From the NCBI GenBank assembly GCA_021852245.1, contig JAJZNY010000323.1:1-5999 (forward strand): a DNA stretch of 5,999 nt, written 5' to 3'. The translations under genes and the position numbers were made by a program. Positions 1 to 5,226 of this stretch are shown piece after piece. The DNA is from Planctomycetota bacterium (lineage in GTDB: Bacteria > Planctomycetota > Phycisphaerae > WQYP01). The notes beneath the pieces are model-generated. The model had not been told where the DNA came from and did no database searches. It was given only the letters and a program-made list of their open reading frames with translations. The first letter of the stretch is position 1. Each line of letters starts with the position of its first letter.

Positions 1-334
1 TTTTACGAACCAACACCTGGACTTTTTTATAGTCCTGTCGGTCGGCGGCAAGTGATTCGCTGACAATTTTCGCCACGGATACCGGCGAGGCAAAAAAACT
101 CCGATGGACAATCAGGCCCCATCGCAGTGGAGCATAGGTGAAGCTGACGATATCATTCCCCTTGCGGGGGTAGACCACCGAATCACCCGGCGACCGGAGA
201 ATGAACCCATCGGCATCATCCCGCCAGGCAGGTGCAAGCCTGGTGTCAAGCCCGGATCCCCGCGCCAGTGGCAGCGAGACCGATGCAGAAACGGCTAGGA
301 GAAGGCACATCACGCCCCTTGCCAAAGACAACAT
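1..334 (-). CDS. Secreted protein of unknown function, 5' part only (runs off the left edge)
   Basis: An open minus-strand frame starts at ATG 334-332 and stays open to base 1, giving about 111 residues; the 3' end lies outside the window. The first residues read MLSLARGVMCLLLAVSAS and continue to SLPLA: a short basic start, a hydrophobic core and a small-residue exit, that is, a typical Sec signal peptide of about 24 residues. The visible mature part has no motif I recognise; it contains DGFILRSPGDSVVYPR and ends in a charged stretch around DRQDYKKVQ. A GAGGTG Shine-Dalgarno-like sequence lies 11 nt before the ATG. The frame is also open upstream to about 481, and GTG 397-395, with a GGAGGA site 9 nt before it, is a serious alternative start adding 21 residues. 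Export is well supported; function is unknown. It lies on the same strand as, and 140 bp beyond, the membrane protein gene at 475-1086. Confidence 0.7.
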   Translation of the reverse strand, partial: MLSLARGVMCLLLAVSASVSLPLARGSGLDTRLAPAWRDDADGFILRSPGDSVVYPRKGNDIVSFTYAPLRWGLIVHRSFFASPVSVAKIVSESLAADRQDYKKVQVLVRK

Positions 335-406
335 TCCGCAGTATTCACCTCGCCTGAGATTTTGAACTGCCGGTTTCCGCTCTACCCGTTCATGCACGTC
401 ACATAT

Positions 407-412
407 TCCTCC
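407..412 (-). promoter_or_regulatory. Strong Shine-Dalgarno-like GGAGGA, decides the start of the left-edge gene
   Basis: On the minus strand GGAGGA is followed by 9 nt and then GTG (397-395), which is in frame with the secreted protein at 1-334. This is a better ribosome binding site than the GAGGTG before ATG 334. If used, the protein gains 21 mostly polar and charged residues before its hydrophobic signal core. A TATAAC box about 10 bp upstream of the site resembles a -10 element, but no convincing -35 accompanies it. Confidence 0.35.
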
Positions 413-474
413 GCGAAAGTTATACCGCAGGCCACCCCTGCATCCGGTACCGGGTGATTGCCGGTCTGCCGAGC

Positions 475-1086
475 TTAAGGTTCACCGACAACCATACGAT
501 CAACAAGTTGTAAAAACAACGCATTATCAAAACGCCCGGGGGCATGATGGGCGCTAAACACCAGCACATCGAATCGATCGCTGCCGACGGGTTTCAGCAC
601 CACGTAACGAAAGGCGGTTATACGCGTGATGATGGCGTGCGATGATGCAGGTTTCGGCGGCGCGGCGCGAAAGCTCTGCCACAGCAGCAAGGGAATCCCC
701 AGCACGCGCTCGATGGTCATGTGCGGCTGAAGCCAGCCCTGACTTTTGGGAAACAGTCGAATCGCGAGCGGACTTTTCTGCATAGCTGAATGATCAGCTT
801 CGATGGCCGAGCGATCCACTTTGAAAAAGGTCATCTCAAGGGGATACGGATGGAGCTTACTGCGCCAGGAGAATGTTGCTGCATTATGCGGGAATCCGGC
901 TCGGGCGAAGGTGGAGGCCGCAGCGCCTTGGGGTACTAATTTTTTATACCAAGGCCCCTGAAGGTGCCGACGGTATGCCATGGTGCCCCAGGCGGAGGTC
1001 AAGGCAAGAGCCAGCAACAACAACATCAGGATGGTCAACGCCTGGATGCGAAAGGTGGGATTGGAGGTATCAAAGTAGCGAGCCAC
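475..1086 (-). CDS. Membrane-anchored protein of unknown function downstream of ptsI
   Basis: 203 residues, starting at GTG 1086-1084 and ending at TAA 477-475. The start is well constrained: the ptsI stop TGA lies in the same frame one codon upstream (TGA-TCT-GTG), and an AGGA ribosome binding site (1097-1100) inside the end of ptsI is 10 nt away. Residues about 16-37 (ALTILMLLLLALALTSAWGT) form one membrane helix after a short N-terminus, so the remaining roughly 165 residues probably face the periplasm or cell exterior. That domain is rich in aromatic and basic residues, with no repeats, no cysteines and no catalytic motif I know. The near-zero spacing to ptsI implies co-transcription and translational coupling. 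I do not recognise the family. Its position suggests co-expression with enzyme I, but a role in the phosphotransferase system is not shown. Confidence 0.8.
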   Translation of the reverse strand: MARYFDTSNPTFRIQALTILMLLLLALALTSAWGTMAYRRHLQGPWYKKLVPQGAAASTFARAGFPHNAATFSWRSKLHPYPLEMTFFKVDRSAIEADHSAMQKSPLAIRLFPKSQGWLQPHMTIERVLGIPLLLWQSFRAAPPKPASSHAIITRITAFRYVVLKPVGSDRFDVLVFSAHHAPGRFDNALFLQLVDRMVVGEP

Positions 1087-1089
1087 AGA

Positions 1090-2871
1090 TCAAGCTTCCT
1101 GAGAATGATGGGCGAGCTTGGAAACATCATCGCGATAAAAGTCGGGATGATACCGCCGCATTTCGTCGTGCAGCAGATTAAGAATCAGATGGCCATGCTC
1201 CAGCTTAAGCACTTTGCTGGCCAATTTTTCACATTGCTTGAGTGTAATTTCCCGGATCAATTGTTTGATTTCCGGAATGTTATTGGGTGTGATGGAAAGT
1301 GTCCGCAAGCCCAGACCAAGCAGAAGCATGGTGTAATCCGGGTCGCCCCCCATCTCACCGCAAAGTGAAACGTTCTTTACTTCCGCACGACCGGCGCGCT
1401 GGACGCGGCGGATCAGACGAATAACCGCGGGATGAGCCCCGGTAAAAAGAGATGCAACCCGCTGATTACCCCGATCCACAGCAAGGGTATATTGGATCAG
1501 GTCATTGGAGCCGATCGAAAGAAAATCGGTTTCACGAAGGTACGGCTTGGGCATCAGTGCGGTAGACGGCACTTCAATCATCATACCGACGCGAATATAC
1601 CGGTTATACGCAATCCCCTCTTCGTCGAGGTCCTCCATGGTATCTTTGAGGACATATTTTGCCTGCCGCAGCTCCATCAGATTGCATATCATGGGGAACA
1701 TGATGCGGACATCGCCAAGGACGCTGGCTCGCAGGATCGCCCTTAACTGCACCTTGAACATTTCCTGACTGGCCAGGCAGAGCCGTATTGACCTGCACCC
1801 CAAAAAAGGATTGGGTTCGGCGGGCAGATTCAAGTTGGGAGAATATTTATCTGCGCCAAGATCCAAGGTACGGATCACCACAGGTTTACCCGCCAGGCGC
1901 CTGATCACTTCAGCGTACGCGGCGTAGTGATCATCCTCCGAAGGTGGCTTTTCGGACCCGAGATACAGAAATTCCGTACGATAGAGACCTATACCCATGG
2001 CCCCCTTGCGCATGGCGTAATCCACCTCGTGCGGAAATTCGATATTTGCCATGAGCGTAATATCGACGCCGTCTTTCGTGCGTGCGGGCTCATCGCGCAG
2101 CCGATCGAGTTCAGTGGCATGGCGGATCTGGCGCTGTTCGAGAAATTTATTTTCTTCGATGGTGATGGGATCGGGATCGACCATGACCCGTCCCTCGTGG
2201 CCGTTGATGATGATGACGTCGCCGGTGCGAACTTCACGTATGACACCTTCAAGGCCGACGACTGCAGGGATACCCAGCGAATTGGCGATGATGGCGGTGT
2301 GGCTTGTTTTACCGCCGGATTCTATCGCGATGCCGCGCACCATGGTTTTATCGAGCGATGCCGTCTGGGACGGGGTTAAATCGCTGGCGATGAGGATGAC
2401 CGGATCGGTAAGTTCTCCGATGCGGAGCCGTTCCGCGCCGGTGAGTTTGGAAAGCAGCCGGCGCTCAATATCGTAGATATCTTTGACCCGGTCGCGGAAA
2501 TAGGCATCGGAATGATCGGTGAATATTTTGGCATAATCTCGCAGAGCGCGATAGACCGCGTATTCGGCGGAATAGCGTTGCGAGTTGATCAGATTGATGA
2601 AGGTGCGAATCAGTTCCGGATCATTAAGCAAGCCGAGATGAAAATCGAAGATCGCGCCCGTTTCCTTACCCAGCCGTCGCGAGGTCTGATCACGAAGTTC
2701 TCTGATTTCTTCACTGCTGGCCGTAATGGCTGACTGTAATTTTTGCCTCTCCGCCTCAAGCTTGCTGCTATCGACGGTGTGCGAACCGATTCGGAGCTGG
2801 TCGTCGGAAATAACCAGCGCCTTGGCAACTGCCACACCGCTTGAAACTCCGATACCTTGCAGGATGTCCAT
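1090..2871 (-). CDS. ptsI: PTS enzyme I (phosphoenolpyruvate-protein phosphotransferase)
   Basis: 593 residues, close to the usual 570-590. It takes phosphate from phosphoenolpyruvate onto a histidine and passes it to HPr in the cytoplasm. Domain order is canonical: N-terminal HPr-binding and phosphohistidine domains (about 1-230), then a PEP-binding TIM barrel (about 260-570). Visible motifs: GGKTSHTAI with phospho-acceptor His191; GLYRTEF with Arg298; RTLDLGADK with Arg334; NPFLGCRSIR; MIEVP with metal ligand Glu433; the signature SIGSNDLIQYTLAVDRGN with Asp457 and Arg467; and CGEMGGDP with Cys504. All are offset by +2 from E. coli numbering, so the protein looks intact. ATG 2871-2869 is chosen because the N-terminus MDILQGIGVSSGVAVAKA aligns with the family start and an in-frame stop lies 30 bp upstream. 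Its ribosome binding site is weak. No HPr, EIIA or permease gene is next to it; the downstream neighbour is a membrane protein of unknown function. Confidence 0.97.
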   Translation of the reverse strand: MDILQGIGVSSGVAVAKALVISDDQLRIGSHTVDSSKLEAERQKLQSAITASSEEIRELRDQTSRRLGKETGAIFDFHLGLLNDPELIRTFINLINSQRYSAEYAVYRALRDYAKIFTDHSDAYFRDRVKDIYDIERRLLSKLTGAERLRIGELTDPVILIASDLTPSQTASLDKTMVRGIAIESGGKTSHTAIIANSLGIPAVVGLEGVIREVRTGDVIIINGHEGRVMVDPDPITIEENKFLEQRQIRHATELDRLRDEPARTKDGVDITLMANIEFPHEVDYAMRKGAMGIGLYRTEFLYLGSEKPPSEDDHYAAYAEVIRRLAGKPVVIRTLDLGADKYSPNLNLPAEPNPFLGCRSIRLCLASQEMFKVQLRAILRASVLGDVRIMFPMICNLMELRQAKYVLKDTMEDLDEEGIAYNRYIRVGMMIEVPSTALMPKPYLRETDFLSIGSNDLIQYTLAVDRGNQRVASLFTGAHPAVIRLIRRVQRAGRAEVKNVSLCGEMGGDPDYTMLLLGLGLRTLSITPNNIPEIKQLIREITLKQCEKLASKVLKLEHGHLILNLLHDEMRRYHPDFYRDDVSKLAHHSQEA

Positions 2872-3114
2872 GTTCGCTTTACCAACTTGGGGGTTTTACC
2901 TTACCCGTGCAAACTACGATATCGATCTCATCGTCCATGCATCCGTCACCTCGATCACCGGGCCGAAGCAAAACTGAGTCGACATCAGGCACCTTACCCC
3001 CTCTCACCGCCAAAAGGATAACCGTGAGCGACACCGGATTCCAGTAAACACATCTCCGAGGTCGTTATTATCCGCCGCCGCATCCAACCATATCGCTGGC
3101 GACATCGCCTCTGG

Positions 3115-3142
3115 TTTACAACGCTGCATTTGAGCCGATAAT
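3115..3142 (+). promoter_or_regulatory. Possible sigma-70-type promoter for trpS
   Basis: TTTACA (3115-3120) and GATAAT (3137-3142) each match the sigma-70 consensus at 5 of 6 positions and are 16 bp apart. Transcription would begin near 3149, giving a leader of about 90 nt before trpS. The -10 box overlaps the first inverted repeat (3135-3149), which would suit an operator. It also overlaps ATG 3141, so use of this promoter would exclude translation of the leader peptide frame that starts there. A consensus match alone is weak evidence, especially if the host is not a proteobacterium. Confidence 0.35.
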
Positions 3143-3168
3143 GCATCGGAAATTCGATTATGTATCGA
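3135..3168 (+). repeat. Two tandem small inverted repeats upstream of trpS
   Basis: CCGAT-AATGC-ATCGG (3135-3149) and TCGAT-TATGT-ATCGA (3154-3168) are each a perfect 5-bp inverted repeat around a 5-base centre, with centres 19 bp apart. The 13-bp cores are 11/13 identical as direct repeats. The outermost pair is C-G in the first and T-A in the second, so both bases changed together and pairing is kept. They could be a tandem operator on about two helical turns or small RNA hairpins. They are short enough that chance is not excluded. Confidence 0.5.
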
Positions 3169-3200
3169 GTATCGGCATTCCATGGTGGAATGCGACGTAA
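3141..3200 (+). CDS. Candidate trpS leader peptide with tandem Trp codons
   Basis: A 19-codon frame from ATG 3141 to TAA 3198-3200 encodes MHRKFDYVSSIGIPWWNAT. The two Trp codons are TGG TGG at 3183-3188, and the stop lies 38 nt before the trpS start. Tandem codons for the cognate amino acid in a short frame ahead of a Trp-related gene are the hallmark of ribosome-mediated attenuation, as in trp operon leaders. From memory, an auxiliary trpRS gene in Streptomyces has been described under such control. The Trp codons sit in the loop and 3' arm of the inverted repeat at 3175-3193. Against it: the upstream ribosome binding site is weak (GAG 6 nt before the ATG), the promoter-like -10 at 3137-3142 overlaps the ATG, and no terminator with a T-run precedes trpS. 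If real, control is probably at trpS translation. Confidence 0.35.
   Translation: MHRKFDYVSSIGIPWWNAT
3175..3193 (+). repeat. Perfect 8-bp inverted repeat in the trpS leader, holding the Trp codons
   Basis: GCATTCCA-TGG-TGGAATGC is a perfect 8-bp stem with a 3-base loop, 45 bp upstream of the trpS ATG. As RNA it would form a compact hairpin. The loop and the first three bases of the 3' arm are the two Trp codons of the candidate leader peptide. The 5' arm GCATTC can also pair with GAATGC at 3230-3235, between the trpS ribosome binding site and start codon, so two exclusive folds are possible. As DNA it could be an operator half-site pair. Confidence 0.55.
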
Positions 3201-3224
3201 AACTTCAAGGGATTATTAGATATC

Positions 3225-3238
3225 AGGATGAATGCAGC
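3225..3238 (+). promoter_or_regulatory. trpS ribosome binding site and start-proximal pairing segment
   Basis: AGGA (3225-3228) lies 10 nt before ATG 3239 and fixes the trpS start there; the in-frame ATG at 3182 has no such site. The spacer ends in AATGCAGC (3231-3238), directly abutting the ATG. That segment is fully complementary to GCTGCATT (3123-3130), and GAATGC (3230-3235) is complementary to GCATTC (3175-3180). Either pairing would place the start region in a duplex. Confidence 0.65.
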
Positions 3239-4315
3239 ATGATTGAGCCGTCCCCACATAAACCGAGGATTTTGACGGGCGACACCCCCACCGGACGCCT
3301 GCATCTGGGCCACTGGGTGGGATCACTTGAAAATCGCGTCGCGATGCAGGACGAATATGAATGTTTCTTCATCATTGCCAATGCTCACGCATTTACAACA
3401 AGGGCGGAAAAACCGGACGATATCCGGGAAAGCGTGCTGGAGATTGCTACGGACTATCTGGCCGCGGGTATTGACCCATCCAAAAGCACGATCTTTGTTC
3501 AGTCGGAAGTACCGGCCATTGCGGATCTGACTTTTTTCTTCTCCATGCTCGTGCCGTACAACCGCCTGATGCGCAACCCCACCCTGAAGGATGAGATCAG
3601 GGATAAGGGGCTGGGAGATGGATACAGCTTCGGCTTTCTGCTTTATCCGGTCGGGCAGATTGCAGATATTCTCGCGTTTCGACCGCAATTGGTGCCGGTC
3701 GGTGAGGATCAGTTGGCGCATCTGGAATTAACGCGGGAGGTTGCGCGACGATTTGATCAGCTCTATTGCGGAGTTGACCCGCAGACTCCGGACGCGGATT
3801 ATGTGGCAGCGGGCGGCCTGTTCCCCATCATTGAGCCCAAATTGGGCCGCGTTCGGCGATTGGTGGGCACCGGCGGTCCGGGGCCGAGTAGTCAACTGCT
3901 GAAGATGAGCAAGTCGCTCAACAATGCCATTTATCTGAGCGACGACGCGGATACGATTTCCAAAAAAGTCATGGGTATGTACACCGATCCCAACCGAAAA
4001 AAGGCGACCGACCCGGGAACGGTGGAAAATAATCCGCTGTGGATTTTTCACGAAACGTTCAATCCGGATCGCCAATGGGTGACCGACGCGGAGGACAAGT
4101 ATCGACGGGGGTTGATCGGTGATGTGCCCTGCAAAAAGAAACTGGTGGAGGTGCTTACGGCTCTCATTGAGCCGATACGCCAGCGCCGGGTGGCATTGCA
4201 GAAAGACCCCGGTCATGTGCTGCGAGTTCTGCAGGAAGGCACGCGGCGGGCACGGGCGGTGGCGGATGAAACGTTGCAACTGGCAAAAAAATACCTGCGG
4301 CAGGATTATCTCTGA
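3239..4315 (+). CDS. trpS: Tryptophanyl-tRNA synthetase, TrpRS II / chlamydial-like type
   Basis: 358 residues. This class I aminoacyl-tRNA synthetase joins tryptophan to tRNA-Trp in the cytoplasm. The Rossmann catalytic core carries a HIGH-type motif HLGH at residues 22-25 (in TGRLHLGHWVG) and KMSKS at 222-226; VPVGEDQLAHLELTREVARR (152-171) is the conserved adenylate and tryptophan pocket region. Features such as the LTGDTPTGRLHLGHWVGSL start, the MGMYTDP segment (245-251) and the NPLWIFHETFNPD region recall Deinococcus TrpRS II and chlamydial TrpRS rather than the E. coli type. This is a comparison from memory. ATG 3239 is preferred over in-frame ATG 3182 because AGGA lies 10 nt upstream and the family N-terminus begins a few residues before the ILTGD strand. 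The protein looks complete. The leader upstream has unusual structure and a possible Trp-rich leader peptide. The PAP2 gene follows on the same strand after 129 bp. Confidence 0.96.
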   Translation: MIEPSPHKPRILTGDTPTGRLHLGHWVGSLENRVAMQDEYECFFIIANAHAFTTRAEKPDDIRESVLEIATDYLAAGIDPSKSTIFVQSEVPAIADLTFFFSMLVPYNRLMRNPTLKDEIRDKGLGDGYSFGFLLYPVGQIADILAFRPQLVPVGEDQLAHLELTREVARRFDQLYCGVDPQTPDADYVAAGGLFPIIEPKLGRVRRLVGTGGPGPSSQLLKMSKSLNNAIYLSDDADTISKKVMGMYTDPNRKKATDPGTVENNPLWIFHETFNPDRQWVTDAEDKYRRGLIGDVPCKKKLVEVLTALIEPIRQRRVALQKDPGHVLRVLQEGTRRARAVADETLQLAKKYLRQDYL

Positions 4316-4355
4316 TCCTTGTGTGGACCGTGGCGATCAGGCTGGCCCGCGATCG

Positions 4356-4378
4356 GCCGGCGACCGGCAGACGATTTT
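4356..4378 (+). terminator. Weak possible terminator after trpS
   Basis: GCCGG-CGA-CCGGC (4356-4368) is a perfect GC-rich 5-bp stem with a 3-base loop, 41 bp after the trpS stop. The only T-run nearby is four bases (4374-4377), five bases beyond the stem, so this is at best a weak intrinsic terminator. Read-through into the PAP2 gene is likely. Confidence 0.2.
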
Positions 4379-4426
4379 CATCCGGTATTCATTTTGATGG
4401 ATTAGCATTTTTCTTTTATCAGCTTA

Positions 4427-4432
4427 AAGGAG
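4427..4432 (+). promoter_or_regulatory. Ribosome binding site of the PAP2 gene
   Basis: AAGGAG ends at 4432. The in-frame TTG at 4433 directly abuts it and cannot be used efficiently, whereas ATG 4445 lies 12 nt downstream. This decides for the shorter, 240-residue product. Confidence 0.65.
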
Positions 4433-4444
4433 TTGAAATTTCTG

Positions 4445-5167
4445 ATGGCCGAAACCGAACCGAATATCCCCGAAATTTATTATGAATCCGCACCGAAGCA
4501 TTTTGATCTTGCGTGGCCGCGGTGGACGAAATTTTTTTTTGTAACGATCCTTTTTCTCGTCGCACTTTATTACGATCTGCCGATTGCGAAATGGCTGTTT
4601 AAGCACCCGATCCAATTCAAATCGGATATCAATCTTGAATTGATCATGCTCATGCAATGGGGCCAATGGACCTGTTCGGTGCTCACCATTATTGCCGTTG
4701 CCATGCTGGATCGAAATGGCCGGAAGAAGGCGATTTCCATTGCCGTGGGATGCATTTGCTCGGTGGCGGCCTGCTATCTGCTCAAGGGGCTTTTCGGCCG
4801 CGCACGTCCATGGTTACTCCACCAACACATTTATGGACTCTACGGACCGGCGATGGGGTTTCACTCGGCGGCCTATCAATCGTTTCCCAGCGCCCATACG
4901 AGCGGAGCCTTTGCGCTGGCGGCCGGATTGGCGTGGTTTTATCCCAATGGCCGTGCACTGTTCTATTTTTTGGCCGGCGATGTGGCCGTACAAAGAGTTC
5001 TGCGACATGCGCATTATCCGTCGGATGTGGTGGCCGGAGCCGTGTTAGCGACGGTGATCGTTCGCACCGTGCTTTGGACGGGCCTTCCGGGCCGAATCAT
5101 GGCGAAATTTCCCCGCGAATGGCAGAAATGGATTTTCACTCCCAACGCCGAGCCTGCGCGTATCTGA
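4445..5167 (+). CDS. PAP2-family membrane phosphatase
   Basis: 240 residues; an integral membrane lipid-phosphate phosphatase, possibly acting on undecaprenyl pyrophosphate or phosphatidic acid. The three PAP2 phosphatase motifs are all present: KGLFGRARP (Lys114, Arg121, Pro122), PSAH (148-151, His151) and QRVLRHAHYPSD (Arg184, His190, Asp194). These form the phosphate-binding and histidine-nucleophile site, usually placed on the outer face of the membrane. Motif 3 has Gln183 where Ser is usual; the catalytic residues are kept. Hydrophobic segments near residues 30-46, 64-88, 97-113, 153-166, 171-183 and 195-212 fit the usual six helices. The start was chosen by ribosome binding site spacing. 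A run of nine T at 4532-4540 encodes three Phe in the first helix. The gene is on the same strand as trpS, 129 bp downstream, and converges with the rhamnosidase gene 59 bp away. The substrate cannot be read from sequence. Confidence 0.92.
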   Translation: MAETEPNIPEIYYESAPKHFDLAWPRWTKFFFVTILFLVALYYDLPIAKWLFKHPIQFKSDINLELIMLMQWGQWTCSVLTIIAVAMLDRNGRKKAISIAVGCICSVAACYLLKGLFGRARPWLLHQHIYGLYGPAMGFHSAAYQSFPSAHTSGAFALAAGLAWFYPNGRALFYFLAGDVAVQRVLRHAHYPSDVVAGAVLATVIVRTVLWTGLPGRIMAKFPREWQKWIFTPNAEPARI

Positions 5168-5226
5168 AGCATACCGGGTGATGGGACCTTGAATCCGAGT
5201 TATTTCAAAGCGCGAAAACGCCAAGA

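Larger units (their letters stand above)
2872..3238. other. Divergent intergenic region between ptsI and trpS
   Basis: 367 bp containing the leaders of two divergent genes. The ptsI-proximal two thirds (2872 to about 3110) show no convincing promoter, conserved RNA or protein-coding frame. A TATTAT box at 3066-3071 resembles a plus-strand -10 element but lacks a good -35. The trpS-proximal third (3115-3238) is much more structured: a promoter-like pair, a short open frame with two adjacent Trp codons, three inverted repeats, and a ribosome binding site with complementary partners upstream. These are listed separately. Confidence 0.85.

Noticed and set aside
104..298. 64-codon plus-strand frame at the left edge
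   Set aside because: It is antisense to the better-supported signal-peptide-bearing gene and has no ribosome binding site.
1927..2476. Long plus-strand frames (1927-2379, 2051-2476) opposite ptsI
   Set aside because: They are antisense to the conserved PEP-binding region of ptsI; codon structure and conservation favour the minus strand.
2898..2999. 9-bp direct repeat ACCTTACCC at 2898-2906 and 2991-2999 upstream of ptsI
   Set aside because: A 9-bp repeat somewhere in a 367-bp region is expected by chance roughly a quarter of the time, and no promoter ties to it.
2726..3047. Plus-strand open frames overlapping the start of ptsI (2726-2977 and 2841-3047)
   Set aside because: They lie mostly antisense to conserved enzyme I sequence, have low-complexity composition and no ribosome binding site or family resemblance.
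3182..3195. Resemblance of the ATGGTGGAATGCG stretch to the T-box core AGGGTGGNACCGCG
   Set aside because: Only the first half matches. The bulge would read UGGA, whereas bacterial tRNA-Trp with discriminator G73 would call for UGGC. No long specifier stem or terminator/antiterminator pair is visible.
3182..3238. N-terminal extension of TrpS from the in-frame ATG at 3182
   Set aside because: It has no ribosome binding site, lies within the 3175-3193 inverted repeat, and adds residues before the usual TrpRS N-terminus. ATG 3239 has AGGA at good spacing.
3323..4279. Minus-strand frames of 132 and 183 codons opposite trpS
   Set aside because: They are antisense to the trpS catalytic core including KMSKS, with no start signals or recognisable domains.
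4433..4444. TTG 4433 as the start of the PAP2 protein
   Set aside because: It directly abuts the AAGGAG ribosome binding site with no spacer; ATG 4445 is better placed.
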